Assembly (NCBI GenBank): GCA_905234785.1 | Contig: CAJOIP010000001.1 | Coordinates: 1 to 64,000, forward strand | From: an uncultured Eggerthellaceae bacterium | GTDB lineage: Bacteria; Actinomycetota; Coriobacteriia; Coriobacteriales; Eggerthellaceae | Reading direction: 5' to 3' | Length of the DNA: 64,000 bases | Part shown: positions 18,070 to 27,061 of the stretch, piece after piece | How the letters are laid out: the number at the start of each line of letters is the position of its first letter | Position numbering within the stretch: position 1 is the stretch's first letter | Made by a program: the position numbers and the translations under genes | Notes under the pieces: generated by a model | The model's input: the letters and a program-made list of their open reading frames with translations, nothing else | Databases searched by the model: none | Told to the model about the DNA's origin: nothing

Positions 18070-20109
18070 TTAATCGGGCGTTGGCCCTGAATGGCGAATT
18101 GCTTCCTTCCAGGCGCGATACATATCGAGCCTGCGAGGGTGGCTGCCGAAGATTCCCCTATGCAGCTCTTCCAGAATGGTGCGCCGAATAGTGGAGTGCT
18201 TTCGAAGGAACTCCAGAGATCGTAGCATGCCGTCCATCTGCCCCCAATGCGCAGCATAAGTGTAATGTCGTTGGCGCAATGTGTCGAGATTGAGAGGTTT
18301 GGCGATTATCTCATCGACAAAATCGCAAAAGCCTTCAGTGAAAACATCCCAAGAATCGATATACTCCCCTTTGTGTTCGGGCGTAGAAATCGCCTCCTCA
18401 ACTAGATCGGGCAAATCGTCAAACAAATCGAAGAAGAGAAGGTTTGTGGCAAAGCCACCCAAGTGTTCTTTAAGTTCGTGGTTTAACTCGTTTTGATTAG
18501 CGATAACAGTTTTTCCGCAAGAGAGAGCATTGACTATCGGTAATCCGAAACCTTCGTAAACGCTCGGAAAAATGAAGGCCCTACATTGCCTATACAGCTC
18601 GATTAGCTCTCCGTCACTCAACCGGCCGTTTCTTAGGCCATATACATTCGGAAATATAAAACCGTTTTCTTTCCACCCCAAGGCGACGTAGTTTCGTCCG
18701 CTATTGTCAAGTGCTTCAACAGCTTCCTTAAGCGCCTTGTGATTGAGGGGGTTTCCGGCAATTAAGACATAATCATTAAACGGAATAAGGTTCTCGAGTG
18801 CTTCTGCGTTTACCTGGGAACTGCTAGCGTCGAACTTTGATGCGACATACAATCGTTTAGAAGGTTTGTTGAGGATGGAGGGGTCATCTTGGAAGAAATC
18901 AAGATAATCCCGTCTTGAATAATCGCTGATTGCAATAATGCCATCACAATTCTCAAGGCCCAGGCGTACCGCTTCGATGGCTCCATAGACATTCATACTG
19001 TCAATGTAGCGGCAACGGAGGAGGATGGTGTCCAGCATGGTGTAAATCATGCGGGCACAGTGTCGGTCAACAATTACTTGGCGAAAAACCTCAGTAGGCT
19101 GAAAAGCGTAGAGCCCAATGTCGTATACGCCGAGATCGCTTTCGTCATATACGATTTGCTCGCAATACTGCTTAAGGTTATGGAATTGAGCCCCCTCTTT
19201 GTTTGAGAAGACATGGATTTCGTACTTATCAGCGAAATTGCGTTGTAACGAAGAAAGAAGTCCCACTTGGTACTCTGTCAAGCCACAATGGTTCGCAGGC
19301 ATATTTGAATAGTCGAGAAGAATGGACGGCGTGGTTTTCTCGTTTGAGCAGATAATGTCTTTAAACCGATCGATTGGGTCAATTCCGGTGTGCTTAAACT
19401 GCTCAATTGCGTGATCCACAAACTCGTATTCTTCTATTAGCCTGTACCAATCATTGCTGCTGTCATGTGGTATCGGCTGCTTTGAGTAAGAGTCAATTGA
19501 AATAAAGGCGTGATTGAGCATGACGCTATCGAACCCGCGTGCATTGACGCGCAATGCATAGTCCCATAGTGCATATTCCAATGAGTCGTAAGAATCGTCA
19601 AGAAGGCCAAACATTTTTATTTGGCGACTTTTAAGGTATACGCATGAGCTAGTCGGGAATGGGACTCGGGTGATGCAAGGCAAATTGTCCAAAGCGAATG
19701 GCGCTTCATCTTGCTTAAGGAAGAACCATCCAGGGATATCCATGCGCGGAGATCCGAGAGCGTACCGTTCGAATGCGTACATTCCTGCTTGCATGTCGTC
19801 GATGACTGATGGCGTAATCTCGCAATCTGCGTCGTTGGTTAACAGGATGTCGTAGTCTTTCCAGTCAAGATGAGCGTTAATAGCTTCGTTAAACGCCCTG
19901 ATTAAATCTGATGAAAGGTTGTCGTATTCAATTGCAACAACTCCGTATTTCTCGCGCCAGTTTTTAACAAGCTCCCCAGTGCCTCGTGGGCAAAAAATGA
20001 CCACTCGATGCCCTGCTTTGTAGAGATTCGATAGAAGACTTTCGTTGGAGACGAAAGAGGGAAGTGTGTTGATTGCAATTGCGTATATAACGATGTGTTT
20101 CTTTCCCAT
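18070..20109 (-). CDS. large glycosyltransferase with C-terminal GT4 domain (paralogue of 29813-31867)
   Basis: A 679-residue protein. The N-terminal third (HIVIYAIAIN, LLTNDADCEITPSVIDDM) looks like a GT2/GT-A-type domain with a DADCE metal motif near residue 112. The C-terminal half is a GT-B family 4 domain (ILLDYSNMPANHCG, GIIAISDYSRRDYL, FIFPSVYEGFGLP, with the EGFGLP nucleotide-sugar loop). Codon use is clearly more AT-rich than that of the rml genes. It shares layout and many motifs with the protein at 29813-31867, which lies at the other edge of the same island in opposite orientation. GGGGGG lies just before the ATG. It is the last gene of the minus-strand island set. The donor sugar is unknown; GDP-rhamnose or a related GDP sugar is plausible because rmd is adjacent. 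Confidence 0.8.
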   Translation of the reverse strand: MGKKHIVIYAIAINTLPSFVSNESLLSNLYKAGHRVVIFCPRGTGELVKNWREKYGVVAIEYDNLSSDLIRAFNEAINAHLDWKDYDILLTNDADCEITPSVIDDMQAGMYAFERYALGSPRMDIPGWFFLKQDEAPFALDNLPCITRVPFPTSSCVYLKSRQIKMFGLLDDSYDSLEYALWDYALRVNARGFDSVMLNHAFISIDSYSKQPIPHDSSNDWYRLIEEYEFVDHAIEQFKHTGIDPIDRFKDIICSNEKTTPSILLDYSNMPANHCGLTEYQVGLLSSLQRNFADKYEIHVFSNKEGAQFHNLKQYCEQIVYDESDLGVYDIGLYAFQPTEVFRQVIVDRHCARMIYTMLDTILLRCRYIDSMNVYGAIEAVRLGLENCDGIIAISDYSRRDYLDFFQDDPSILNKPSKRLYVASKFDASSSQVNAEALENLIPFNDYVLIAGNPLNHKALKEAVEALDNSGRNYVALGWKENGFIFPNVYGLRNGRLSDGELIELYRQCRAFIFPSVYEGFGLPIVNALSCGKTVIANQNELNHELKEHLGGFATNLLFFDLFDDLPDLVEEAISTPEHKGEYIDSWDVFTEGFCDFVDEIIAKPLNLDTLRQRHYTYAAHWGQMDGMLRSLEFLRKHSTIRRTILEELHRGIFGSHPRRLDMYRAWKEAIRHSGPTPD

Positions 20110-20124
20110 GATCCCCCCAGGTGC

Positions 20125-21060
20125 TTATTTGCCACTTTCGGCACGATAGTGTTCGAACATGTTTTGTAATACATCGTTGACGGTGTATTCCGGACGCCAT
20201 TTAGTTGCTACCGCTAGTTTTGTATAATCACAAACGCTTACCGGGTTATCGCTTGGGCGCAGGCGCTCGGGTGCGACTATCACTTCAATGTCCACGTCTG
20301 CAAACGAGATGATGGTGTCGAGCAGCTGTCTGAGCGAGTGGCCTACGCCGCTGCCAACGTTGAACACCTGGCCGGAATAGTCGCCTTCGAGGAGCAGACG
20401 GTAGGCGCGCGCGATGTCGCGCACATCGCTGAAGTCGCGTACGACTTCGAGATTGCCCACTTCGATGGTGCCCGGTTTGCCCGTGGCGGCTATTTGCGCC
20501 GCCTGCTTGCAGAAGCTCGGGAGTACGAACGTGTCCGTTTGGCCTACGCCCGTGTGATTGAACGAGCGCGTGCGGACGATGTCGAGGCCGAATTTGCTTG
20601 CGTATAAATCCGAAAACTGACCCTGCATGACCTTCGAAATCCCATAGGGGCTCAAGGCGGAGACGGGAGACTCCTCGGTGAGAGGCTCTTCGCTCGGGGC
20701 ATACTCTTCGCCTGACCCGATGAGGAGGATCTTCGCGGGGTAGTCGGCGGCTTTAACGGCTTCGAATACGTTTATGGCTCCCAGCACGTTCACGTTCACG
20801 GTTTGCTGCGGGATGGTCCACGACTGGCCGACGCTGCTGATCGCCGCGAGGTTGATGATGGCGTCAGGTCGTATGTCGGCAACAAGCTGCTTCACCGATT
20901 CGGCGTCGGTGATGTCAGCCGAACGGTACTCGTCGACTTCTTCAACCGCGCAGCTTTCGGTCCGGTCGGTGCCGGCGACGCTGTATCCGTTGGCGTGGAG
21001 CTCGCGCGCAAGGTAAGCGCCAACGAAACCGCTGGCGCCAAAGATGAGGGCGGTCTTCAC
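20125..21060 (-). CDS. rmd: GDP-6-deoxy-D-mannose reductase-like SDR enzyme
   Basis: A 311-residue extended short-chain dehydrogenase: ALIFGASGFVGAYLARE at the N terminus, INLAAISSVGQSW, GSGEEYAP, YGISK (Tyr/Lys pair) and SFNHTG. It follows gmd directly and should reduce GDP-4-keto-6-deoxymannose to GDP-D-rhamnose, although a GDP-fucose or talose branch cannot be excluded from sequence alone. The start is GTG at 21060, one base after the gmd stop, with GGAAGGCG upstream; the longer open frame overlaps gmd. GC content resembles gmd and manC rather than the AT-rich transferases around them. Confidence 0.8.
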   Translation of the reverse strand: MKTALIFGASGFVGAYLARELHANGYSVAGTDRTESCAVEEVDEYRSADITDAESVKQLVADIRPDAIINLAAISSVGQSWTIPQQTVNVNVLGAINVFEAVKAADYPAKILLIGSGEEYAPSEEPLTEESPVSALSPYGISKVMQGQFSDLYASKFGLDIVRTRSFNHTGVGQTDTFVLPSFCKQAAQIAATGKPGTIEVGNLEVVRDFSDVRDIARAYRLLLEGDYSGQVFNVGSGVGHSLRQLLDTIISFADVDIEVIVAPERLRPSDNPVSVCDYTKLAVATKWRPEYTVNDVLQNMFEHYRAESGK

Positions 21061-21061
21061 G

Positions 21062-22117
21062 CTATTCGCCTTCCGCCTGTTTGAGTGCTGCTTCGCGGGC
21101 TGCAAGCTGCATGTCGTGCTTCATCATGATAGAGCACAGTTCGCGCACGGAGGTCTTCGCCGGGTCCCAGCCGAGCAGCTTCTTGGCCTTGGCAGGATTG
21201 CCCAATAGGTTAACGACGTCTGTCGGGCGGTAGAATTCGGGGTTCACGCATACGAGCATCTTGCCTGTCGCCTTGTCATAGCCCTTTTCCTCGACGCCTT
21301 CGCCTTGCCAATCAAGCTCGATGCCGGCAGCTTCAAATGACCATTCGACGAATTCGCGCACAGTGTGCTGTTCGCCTGTAGCGATGACGAAGTCGTCGGG
21401 TTCGCTGTGCTGCAGGATGAGCCACATGCATTCGACATAGTCCTTGGCATAGCCCCAGTCACGCAGAGAGTCGAGGTTGCCGAGCTCGAGGTGGTCCTGG
21501 ATACCTGCGGCTATGCGGCTTGCAGCCAACGTGATCTTGCGCGTGACGAATGTCTCGCCGCGGCGCTCGGACTCGTGGTTGAACAAGATGCCGTTCGACG
21601 CGAACATACCGAACGCATCGCGATACTGGCGCATGATCCAGAAGCCGTACTGTTTGGCCACGGCGTAGGGCGAGTAGGGATGGAATGGCGTTTCCTCGTC
21701 CTGCGGGACGGCTTCGACCTTGCCGTATAGCTCGGATGTAGACGCCTGGTAGATTCGGCAGGTATCGCCCAAACCGAGCGTACGCACTGCTTCAAGGATG
21801 CGCAGCACGCCGAGCGCGTCGACTTCTCCGGTGTACTCGGCGGCATCGAACGATACGCCAACATGCGATTGGGCGGCCAGGTTGTAAATCTCATCCGGCC
21901 TGATCACAGCAATCGCTTTCACAACTGAAGACGAGTCAGCTAAGTCGCCATCATGCAGCTTTATGCTGCCGTCAGCGATGAGATGGTCGATGCGCGAGGT
22001 GGTGTGAACCGACGAGCGACGGATAAGGCCGTGAACCTCGTATCCTTTTTCCAGCAGGAATTCTGCAAGGTAAGAGCCGTCTTGACCTGTGATGCCTGTT
22101 ATGAGTGCTTTCTTCAT
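21062..22117 (-). CDS. gmd: GDP-mannose 4,6-dehydratase
   Basis: A 351-residue enzyme converting GDP-D-mannose to GDP-4-keto-6-deoxy-D-mannose. Family motifs are complete: [66 protein letters not shown] (catalytic Tyr/Lys), [16 protein letters not shown] and [26 protein letters not shown] precedes the ATG. With manC upstream and rmd downstream it forms a complete GDP-6-deoxyhexose branch starting from mannose 1-phosphate. Confidence 0.96.
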   Translation of the reverse strand: MKKALITGITGQDGSYLAEFLLEKGYEVHGLIRRSSVHTTSRIDHLIADGSIKLHDGDLADSSSVVKAIAVIRPDEIYNLAAQSHVGVSFDAAEYTGEVDALGVLRILEAVRTLGLGDTCRIYQASTSELYGKVEAVPQDEETPFHPYSPYAVAKQYGFWIMRQYRDAFGMFASNGILFNHESERRGETFVTRKITLAASRIAAGIQDHLELGNLDSLRDWGYAKDYVECMWLILQHSEPDDFVIATGEQHTVREFVEWSFEAAGIELDWQGEGVEEKGYDKATGKMLVCVNPEFYRPTDVVNLLGNPAKAKKLLGWDPAKTSVRELCSIMMKHDMQLAAREAALKQAEGE

Positions 22118-22154
22118 TTCATTTCCCTTCCCATACAGTAGCTGCGTTGCCAGT

Positions 22155-23495
22155 TTATTCGTTATCCCAGAAGAAGCCGAACCGTTCGATGTCCTCTTCG
22201 ATGAGCTCGCTTCCGATTTGCACTTCGATGATGTGAAGGCGCGTGAGGGCGCGCACGGCGTGTTTGCGCCGTACCGGTATTACGATGACCGAACCGGTGG
22301 AAACGGGCTGCACTTCGTCGTCGAGTACGACTTCGCCTTCGCCTTCCACAATCGTCCAGACCTCGGTGCGCTTCTGGTGCCGCTGATACGACAGTTGCTT
22401 GCCCGCGTTCACGATGAGCATCTTCTCGAGCGACTTGTTCGAAGAGCTGAACGAATTCTGCCCCAAGACGATGTACTCGCCCCATTGGCGCGACTCGTAC
22501 ATCGGTCGCGTTTCAGCTGCTTTGGCGACGAGCGACTTGATGTTCGCACTACGTTCTTTGTCAGACACGAGTATGCCGTCGGGCGTTGCGACCACGACGG
22601 CGTCATGCAGACCGGCTACGACCATGGGCAAGCCGGTTTCGTTGACGACGTGCGTGTTTTCGCACATCTCGTCGTATACGACCCGACCCGAGCATGTCTC
22701 TTCCATTTCTTCGGTAAGGGTGTTCCACGTGCCGAGGTCTTTCCATGCGCCCGAGAACGGCAGGACGCTAATCGAATCGGCTTTTTCGACCACTTCGTAG
22801 TCGAAACTGTTCTTCGGCAGCGTGGTGAATGCGCCACGTACGCCTTCGAATGTGGTTTCCTGGCAGTAGCCGCTCAGCACATCGATGAGGAAACGGAGCT
22901 TGAAGCCGAACACACCGCAGTTCCACAGCGCCCCGCGTTTGATCAGTTCGGCTGCGGCAGCCTCTTCTGGCTTCTCGACGAACTTCTCGACCGTCGAAGT
23001 GCCGCTGACGGGCACGATGTATCCGTACTTGGCGGAGGGGTATGTAGGCTCGACGCCCAGCAGCACCAAGTCGGATTGCCCCGATTGCACGGTTTCGTCT
23101 ATGTCGAGGATGCGGTCGTAGTAGTCTTGCTGGGCGTACGTGTCGATCGGCATGACGATGACGGTGTCGTCGTCGGCGCCGTTCTGCTGGTACTTCAGGA
23201 ATGCCGCCGCGAGCATGATCGCAGGTGCAGTGTCGCGGCGTTCTGGCTCTACGACGATGTCGTACAATCCGTCAACCTGCGCTTCGATGGATGCAACCTG
23301 AGAGGCGCATGTCGCGATGACGATGTTAGAGTCGACGTCGAGGTTGCGAATCTTCTCGAACGTGCGCTGTACCATCGACTGGGGCTTGTGTTTCGAATTT
23401 CGCAGCACCTTCAAGAACTGCTTCGAACGGGCTTCGTTGGAAAGCGGCCACAAGCGCGATCCCGAACCGCCGGAAAGAAGAACGATGTGTAACAT
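22155..23495 (-). CDS. manC: mannose-1-phosphate guanylyltransferase / mannose-6-phosphate isomerase
   Basis: A 446-residue bifunctional-type enzyme. The N-terminal GTP:mannose-1-P guanylyltransferase domain has [13 protein letters not shown] and RSKQFL; the C-terminal cupin ([39 protein letters not shown]) is the PMI type II domain. It makes GDP-mannose, the substrate of gmd downstream. AGGAGA lies before the ATG at 23495; an upstream ATG at 23543 lacks a ribosome site. The upstream gap 23496-23640 contains AT-rich TATATA and TACAAT stretches on this strand that could hold an internal promoter, since GC content rises here. Confidence 0.94.
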   Translation of the reverse strand: MLHIVLLSGGSGSRLWPLSNEARSKQFLKVLRNSKHKPQSMVQRTFEKIRNLDVDSNIVIATCASQVASIEAQVDGLYDIVVEPERRDTAPAIMLAAAFLKYQQNGADDDTVIVMPIDTYAQQDYYDRILDIDETVQSGQSDLVLLGVEPTYPSAKYGYIVPVSGTSTVEKFVEKPEEAAAAELIKRGALWNCGVFGFKLRFLIDVLSGYCQETTFEGVRGAFTTLPKNSFDYEVVEKADSISVLPFSGAWKDLGTWNTLTEEMEETCSGRVVYDEMCENTHVVNETGLPMVVAGLHDAVVVATPDGILVSDKERSANIKSLVAKAAETRPMYESRQWGEYIVLGQNSFSSSNKSLEKMLIVNAGKQLSYQRHQKRTEVWTIVEGEGEVVLDDEVQPVSTGSVIVIPVRRKHAVRALTRLHIIEVQIGSELIEEDIERFGFFWDNE

Positions 23496-23640
23496 GCGGT
23501 GATTCTCCTTTGCTGAGGGTTGCATACTGCAATATATACACAAGCTAATATTGTACGCTACAACCCAATGTGGTTAGCGAACTCACTAAAATCGAACAAG
23601 GGACTTTGCGCAGTCTCTCAGAGTGCGGTTTTCTGCTTGA

Positions 23641-24657
23641 CTATTGTCCGTAGCTTTCATGTGCGCTGGCAGTGTGGCCCAGACGGCTTCTTATCAAATA
23701 CAAAGCCGTCTTCAAACCAATGTAGTAGACATATACGACATGCAGCATGAAGGACGGGTCTTTATGCACGACGGCAAGGCGTATTGCGTCAAACACGACG
23801 GGGAGGATGAAGCCAGCGTACGCAACGAAGAGCTTCTTTCTCTTTGCAAGCAAGGGGTTGCTACCTTCACGGGAGGAAAAGCCGCTCTCCTCTTTGTGGA
23901 ATAGGTTATTGACGATTCGAAAATCGAGTTTCTTCAAATATTGGTGAAAACTCGCGCTCGAATGATGCAGTATGTTGTCACCCTCGATACAAGCGCAGCA
24001 CTGCGTGAGTTGCACGATTGCGTCGAATGCCGAGCATGCGAACGATATGTCACCTAGGCGGTCTGAGAAGTTCTGGCGGATGAAATCCATGCTTAACGTA
24101 GTTGATCCGCCGTCTCCGATGGGTTTGATGTCGTCTGGCTTGAATCTCAAAATGCTGCTGACGGCTCCATTTTCCCCGACGATAATATTATGTGCGAACG
24201 TGGTTCTTACCGAGCCTTTGCTGCGGTAGCAAAAGTACGTGAACGGATCGCCTAGAGTATTGACGTAATGTGTAGCGATTCCAGCATGCTGTGGTGTGAC
24301 CAGCCGATCAGCCAGCAAAGCCTGCACGTCAGGGTTTGCTTCGAGTAGTTCTTTCCTCTTGAGTAGTTGGTCTTGGTAGAGCAACTCCTCGTCGGAGTCG
24401 AGGCGCACTATGAATTTACCCGACGCATGTTGTAACCCGATGCTCTTTGCGTATTCGGGAAGCCGTTGAGGGTTTTCGATAACGGTTGCTCCATATCGTT
24501 TGGCGATGACCCTGGTATTGTCGGTTGAGCCTCCGTCGATAACGAGCAGTTCCAACTCTGATTGGTCGATGGTCTGATTCCGAAGGGCGTCGAGAACGGT
24601 TTCGAGTGTTGCGGCGGAGTTGTATGTCGGCATGACGATGCTGAAATAGGGCGTCAT
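23641..24657 (-). CDS. GT2 glycosyltransferase
   Basis: A 338-residue family 2 transferase: FSIVMPTYNSAATL at residue 5, LLVIDGGSTDNT near residue 37, and RLDSDEE near residue 85. The C-terminal part (AYAGFILPVVFDAI, VYVYYIGLKTALYL) is hydrophobic and probably membrane-associated. AGGAATAA lies before the ATG and the preceding stop is 2 bases away, so it is co-translated with the epimerase gene. AT-rich codon use. Donor and acceptor unknown. Confidence 0.86.
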   Translation of the reverse strand: MTPYFSIVMPTYNSAATLETVLDALRNQTIDQSELELLVIDGGSTDNTRVIAKRYGATVIENPQRLPEYAKSIGLQHASGKFIVRLDSDEELLYQDQLLKRKELLEANPDVQALLADRLVTPQHAGIATHYVNTLGDPFTYFCYRSKGSVRTTFAHNIIVGENGAVSSILRFKPDDIKPIGDGGSTTLSMDFIRQNFSDRLGDISFACSAFDAIVQLTQCCACIEGDNILHHSSASFHQYLKKLDFRIVNNLFHKEESGFSSREGSNPLLAKRKKLFVAYAGFILPVVFDAIRLAVVHKDPSFMLHVVYVYYIGLKTALYLIRSRLGHTASAHESYGQ

Positions 24658-24659
24658 CG

Positions 24660-25778
24660 TTATTCCTCGACGAGTTTTGATAGCGAATCGGCAATGATAG
24701 ATGAGGGCGATTGCTCAGGAGAAACGGGGTTTCGTCGCATGCTCTGATACGTGCTGAGGAAATGCTTGATTGAATCTACGCTTCCATCGTAGAGGGTTGC
24801 ATTTTTGCCGAGACCTTCCTGACGTTCAGTGTGCGTGCGGAGTATGAGCGCGGGGATGCCCATATATGAGAGTTCTTCTTGGTTGCTTCCCCCGTCGGTA
24901 AGTACATAGTCTGACGATCCAAGGAGTTTCATGAAATCGCAATACTCGACGCGGGGAAGGAGCGTGACCGTTGGACATGCTTCGAGTTTGTCGAGAAGTC
25001 CCATGGCTTGAAGCGTCACGCGTGTTGGCTCGTGCATAATAAAGGCGCATGCCGAGTCGCTAGGCTGACAGGCGATATCCACCATTTCTCTAACCAGTTT
25101 CAGATTATTCAGGTTTTCTTGGCGGTGCACTACCATGACCGAATGGGGCTGCGCAATTAGCGGCTCCAAAGCTGCATTCTTGCACGGAATTGTCTGAGCA
25201 ATGGCGAGGCTGTCGATAAGCGTGTTGTTGTGGGTGTTGATAATTTGGCCTTTAACGCCAGCCCTCTTTAGGTTTTCCATGGCTGCATCGCCTGGAGCGA
25301 AGTGAATGTTAGCTCGTTTGCTGACGATTGATCGGTCGATTTCCTCGGGAAATGGGTTGAGCCAGTTGAAACTTCTCAAGCCCGCTTCGACATGCGCAAG
25401 TCTGAGTCCAAGCTTCTTCGCGGCGATTGCGCCCATGACGGTCGAGACGGTGTCGCCATGGACGATGAAAACGGTGCTTTTCGAATACGCAATCGAGTTT
25501 CGGATAGCGGTTGCTGTAATGCGGTTAGTCTTGATAAACCATGTCAGCAGGCCGCGTGCCGATTTGACAATAGAGTCTTCGCTACTGAGTTCAAGATCGA
25601 TCGGCTTTTTTACGATTTGATTCAGGATGTAACTGTGATTCAGATCATTTTGCCCGCTACAGACGAGCTTGTAGTCAAGGCCGAGATCGGTGATCTTTAG
25701 GAGGATGGGAAACAGCTTGATGAGCTCAGCGTCTGTGCCGACGAAAAAAACGAGCTTATGGGGGTGTTCTCCTTTCAC
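24660..25778 (-). CDS. wecB: UDP-N-acetylglucosamine 2-epimerase family protein
   Basis: A 372-residue GT-B-fold epimerase: FFVGTDAELIKL, VHGDTVSTVMGA, HVEAGLRSF, PEEIDR, TLIDS, VMVVHRQENL and TDGGSNQEEL match the non-hydrolysing family that makes UDP-ManNAc. The leading GTDAELIK replaces the usual GTRPE-IK, so the first-loop Arg/Pro are changed and activity should be tested. The start is GTG at 25778, overlapping the flippase stop (GTGA), with AAAGGAGG 9 bases upstream. The ATG at 25802 would place that ribosome site inside the gene. The symbol is by family resemblance. Confidence 0.82.
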   Translation of the reverse strand: MKGEHPHKLVFFVGTDAELIKLFPILLKITDLGLDYKLVCSGQNDLNHSYILNQIVKKPIDLELSSEDSIVKSARGLLTWFIKTNRITATAIRNSIAYSKSTVFIVHGDTVSTVMGAIAAKKLGLRLAHVEAGLRSFNWLNPFPEEIDRSIVSKRANIHFAPGDAAMENLKRAGVKGQIINTHNNTLIDSLAIAQTIPCKNAALEPLIAQPHSVMVVHRQENLNNLKLVREMVDIACQPSDSACAFIMHEPTRVTLQAMGLLDKLEACPTVTLLPRVEYCDFMKLLGSSDYVLTDGGSNQEELSYMGIPALILRTHTERQEGLGKNATLYDGSVDSIKHFLSTYQSMRRNPVSPEQSPSSIIADSLSKLVEE

Positions 25779-27061
25779 AGTGGTCGCCTCCTTTTGGGCC
25801 ACGTTTGATCACTGCTTCTTGCCTGTAGCATTATGTGTATGAGATTAGCAATCGCGATAATTGCAATAATACATGCCAAGACAAGTATGACTGACGTTGC
25901 ATTAGGGTGCCAGATTGTTATGAACCCAGCACTTACTGCAACGCCGATTGCGCCAGATGCGTTAAAAAAACCCATCCTATTAGATGCTGCTGCGAAATTC
26001 GCGACGATTGTTACAAGGGTTAGCGATAGCGCGAGTGCGGAGACGGCTGGGAGATATCCAATTGAAGAGGTGTAGCGTTCGCCAAAGAAAAGATCAATCA
26101 GCGGTTTTCCGAAGATGCAGAGTGCGAGAGAACATGCAATTGCGATTATGGATCCATAGCCGATTGCCTTCCAGAGCAGTCTGAGTGTGTTTCCCCCGTT
26201 TGTTGAAGAAGCTGCAACGAAAGGAAACAAAACGCCGACAAGCGCGCTCGAGGCGAATAACGGAATCTTTCCAAGCACCATGCCAGACGAATACGCGCCG
26301 GCAACTTCTGGAGAGAATAATGCTTTGACTAAAAGTATATCGCCATTAGTGAACACAGCAAGTACAACTTGGAGGATGAGCAGATTCCTAAGCGGCTTGA
26401 GTAAGCTTAGCGTTTTCGAAATGCCCGTAAATGTAAAGCTGAACGGAAGATGGCGGGCGATGCAAATCGCACAGTATAAACCAGCGAATACCGGTGCGAT
26501 AACTATCCCTGCCATTGCGCCTATAAGATTCAATCCGGCAATGACGAAAAAGAGCGAGAATGCGAGCTTTGAGAGCATTGATGCAACCTGAGCGCCCCCG
26601 TAATGATTGAGCTGGTCGCCTCCTTGTAAGATGCCGCAGAGTGAGTTGAAGACGCAGTTGAACCCGACAAACAAAGTTGCTATTGCGACTACTGAGGTAT
26701 TGTCAAGTTGTAACCAGGAGGCAATTGACATAGAAAGCGCGAGGCATAAGACGGTCATTGCGAGCCCGAAGAAAACGCTCATTGAGATTATGGGGGATAG
26801 TGTGGCGCTGAGCTTGCCACGGTTTTTGCGTATGCTCTCTTGAGCAGTAGCCCTTGATGCAATCATGAGGAAGGCTCCGGCGGGGATCCCCGCAATAGTG
26901 ATGAATGCTTGAATGGCGTTGAGAGCGCCGAAATCAGTCACGCTCAGCACGTTTCCCATGACAACTTGGTATATATAATTCACAACGTTAGCAGTCATCA
27001 TCAAGCCGAATAAGCTGATGCTCGCGATTTCAAAACTGGATTTGGGGCGTTCGCTAGACAT
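25775..27061 (-). CDS. polysaccharide flippase-type membrane protein (Wzx/MOP superfamily)
   Basis: A 428-residue protein with about 12 hydrophobic segments (IASISLFGLMMTANVVNYIY, VFNSLCGILQG, LLKPLRNLLILQVVLAVFT, GLPAVSALALS-type C-terminal helices) and early GNVLSVTDFGALNA, as in lipid-linked oligosaccharide flippases. It should move a polyprenyl-linked repeat unit or glycan across the membrane. The ATG at 27061 overlaps the end of the upstream membrane protein; its stop overlaps the GTG of the epimerase. Its presence beside a complete ABC exporter suggests two export routes, or that one flips a side-chain donor made by the GtrB-like enzyme. Confidence 0.85.
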   Translation of the reverse strand: MSSERPKSSFEIASISLFGLMMTANVVNYIYQVVMGNVLSVTDFGALNAIQAFITIAGIPAGAFLMIASRATAQESIRKNRGKLSATLSPIISMSVFFGLAMTVLCLALSMSIASWLQLDNTSVVAIATLFVGFNCVFNSLCGILQGGDQLNHYGGAQVASMLSKLAFSLFFVIAGLNLIGAMAGIVIAPVFAGLYCAICIARHLPFSFTFTGISKTLSLLKPLRNLLILQVVLAVFTNGDILLVKALFSPEVAGAYSSGMVLGKIPLFASSALVGVLFPFVAASSTNGGNTLRLLWKAIGYGSIIAIACSLALCIFGKPLIDLFFGERYTSSIGYLPAVSALALSLTLVTIVANFAAASNRMGFFNASGAIGVAVSAGFITIWHPNATSVILVLACIIAIIAIANLIHIMLQARSSDQTWPKRRRPL

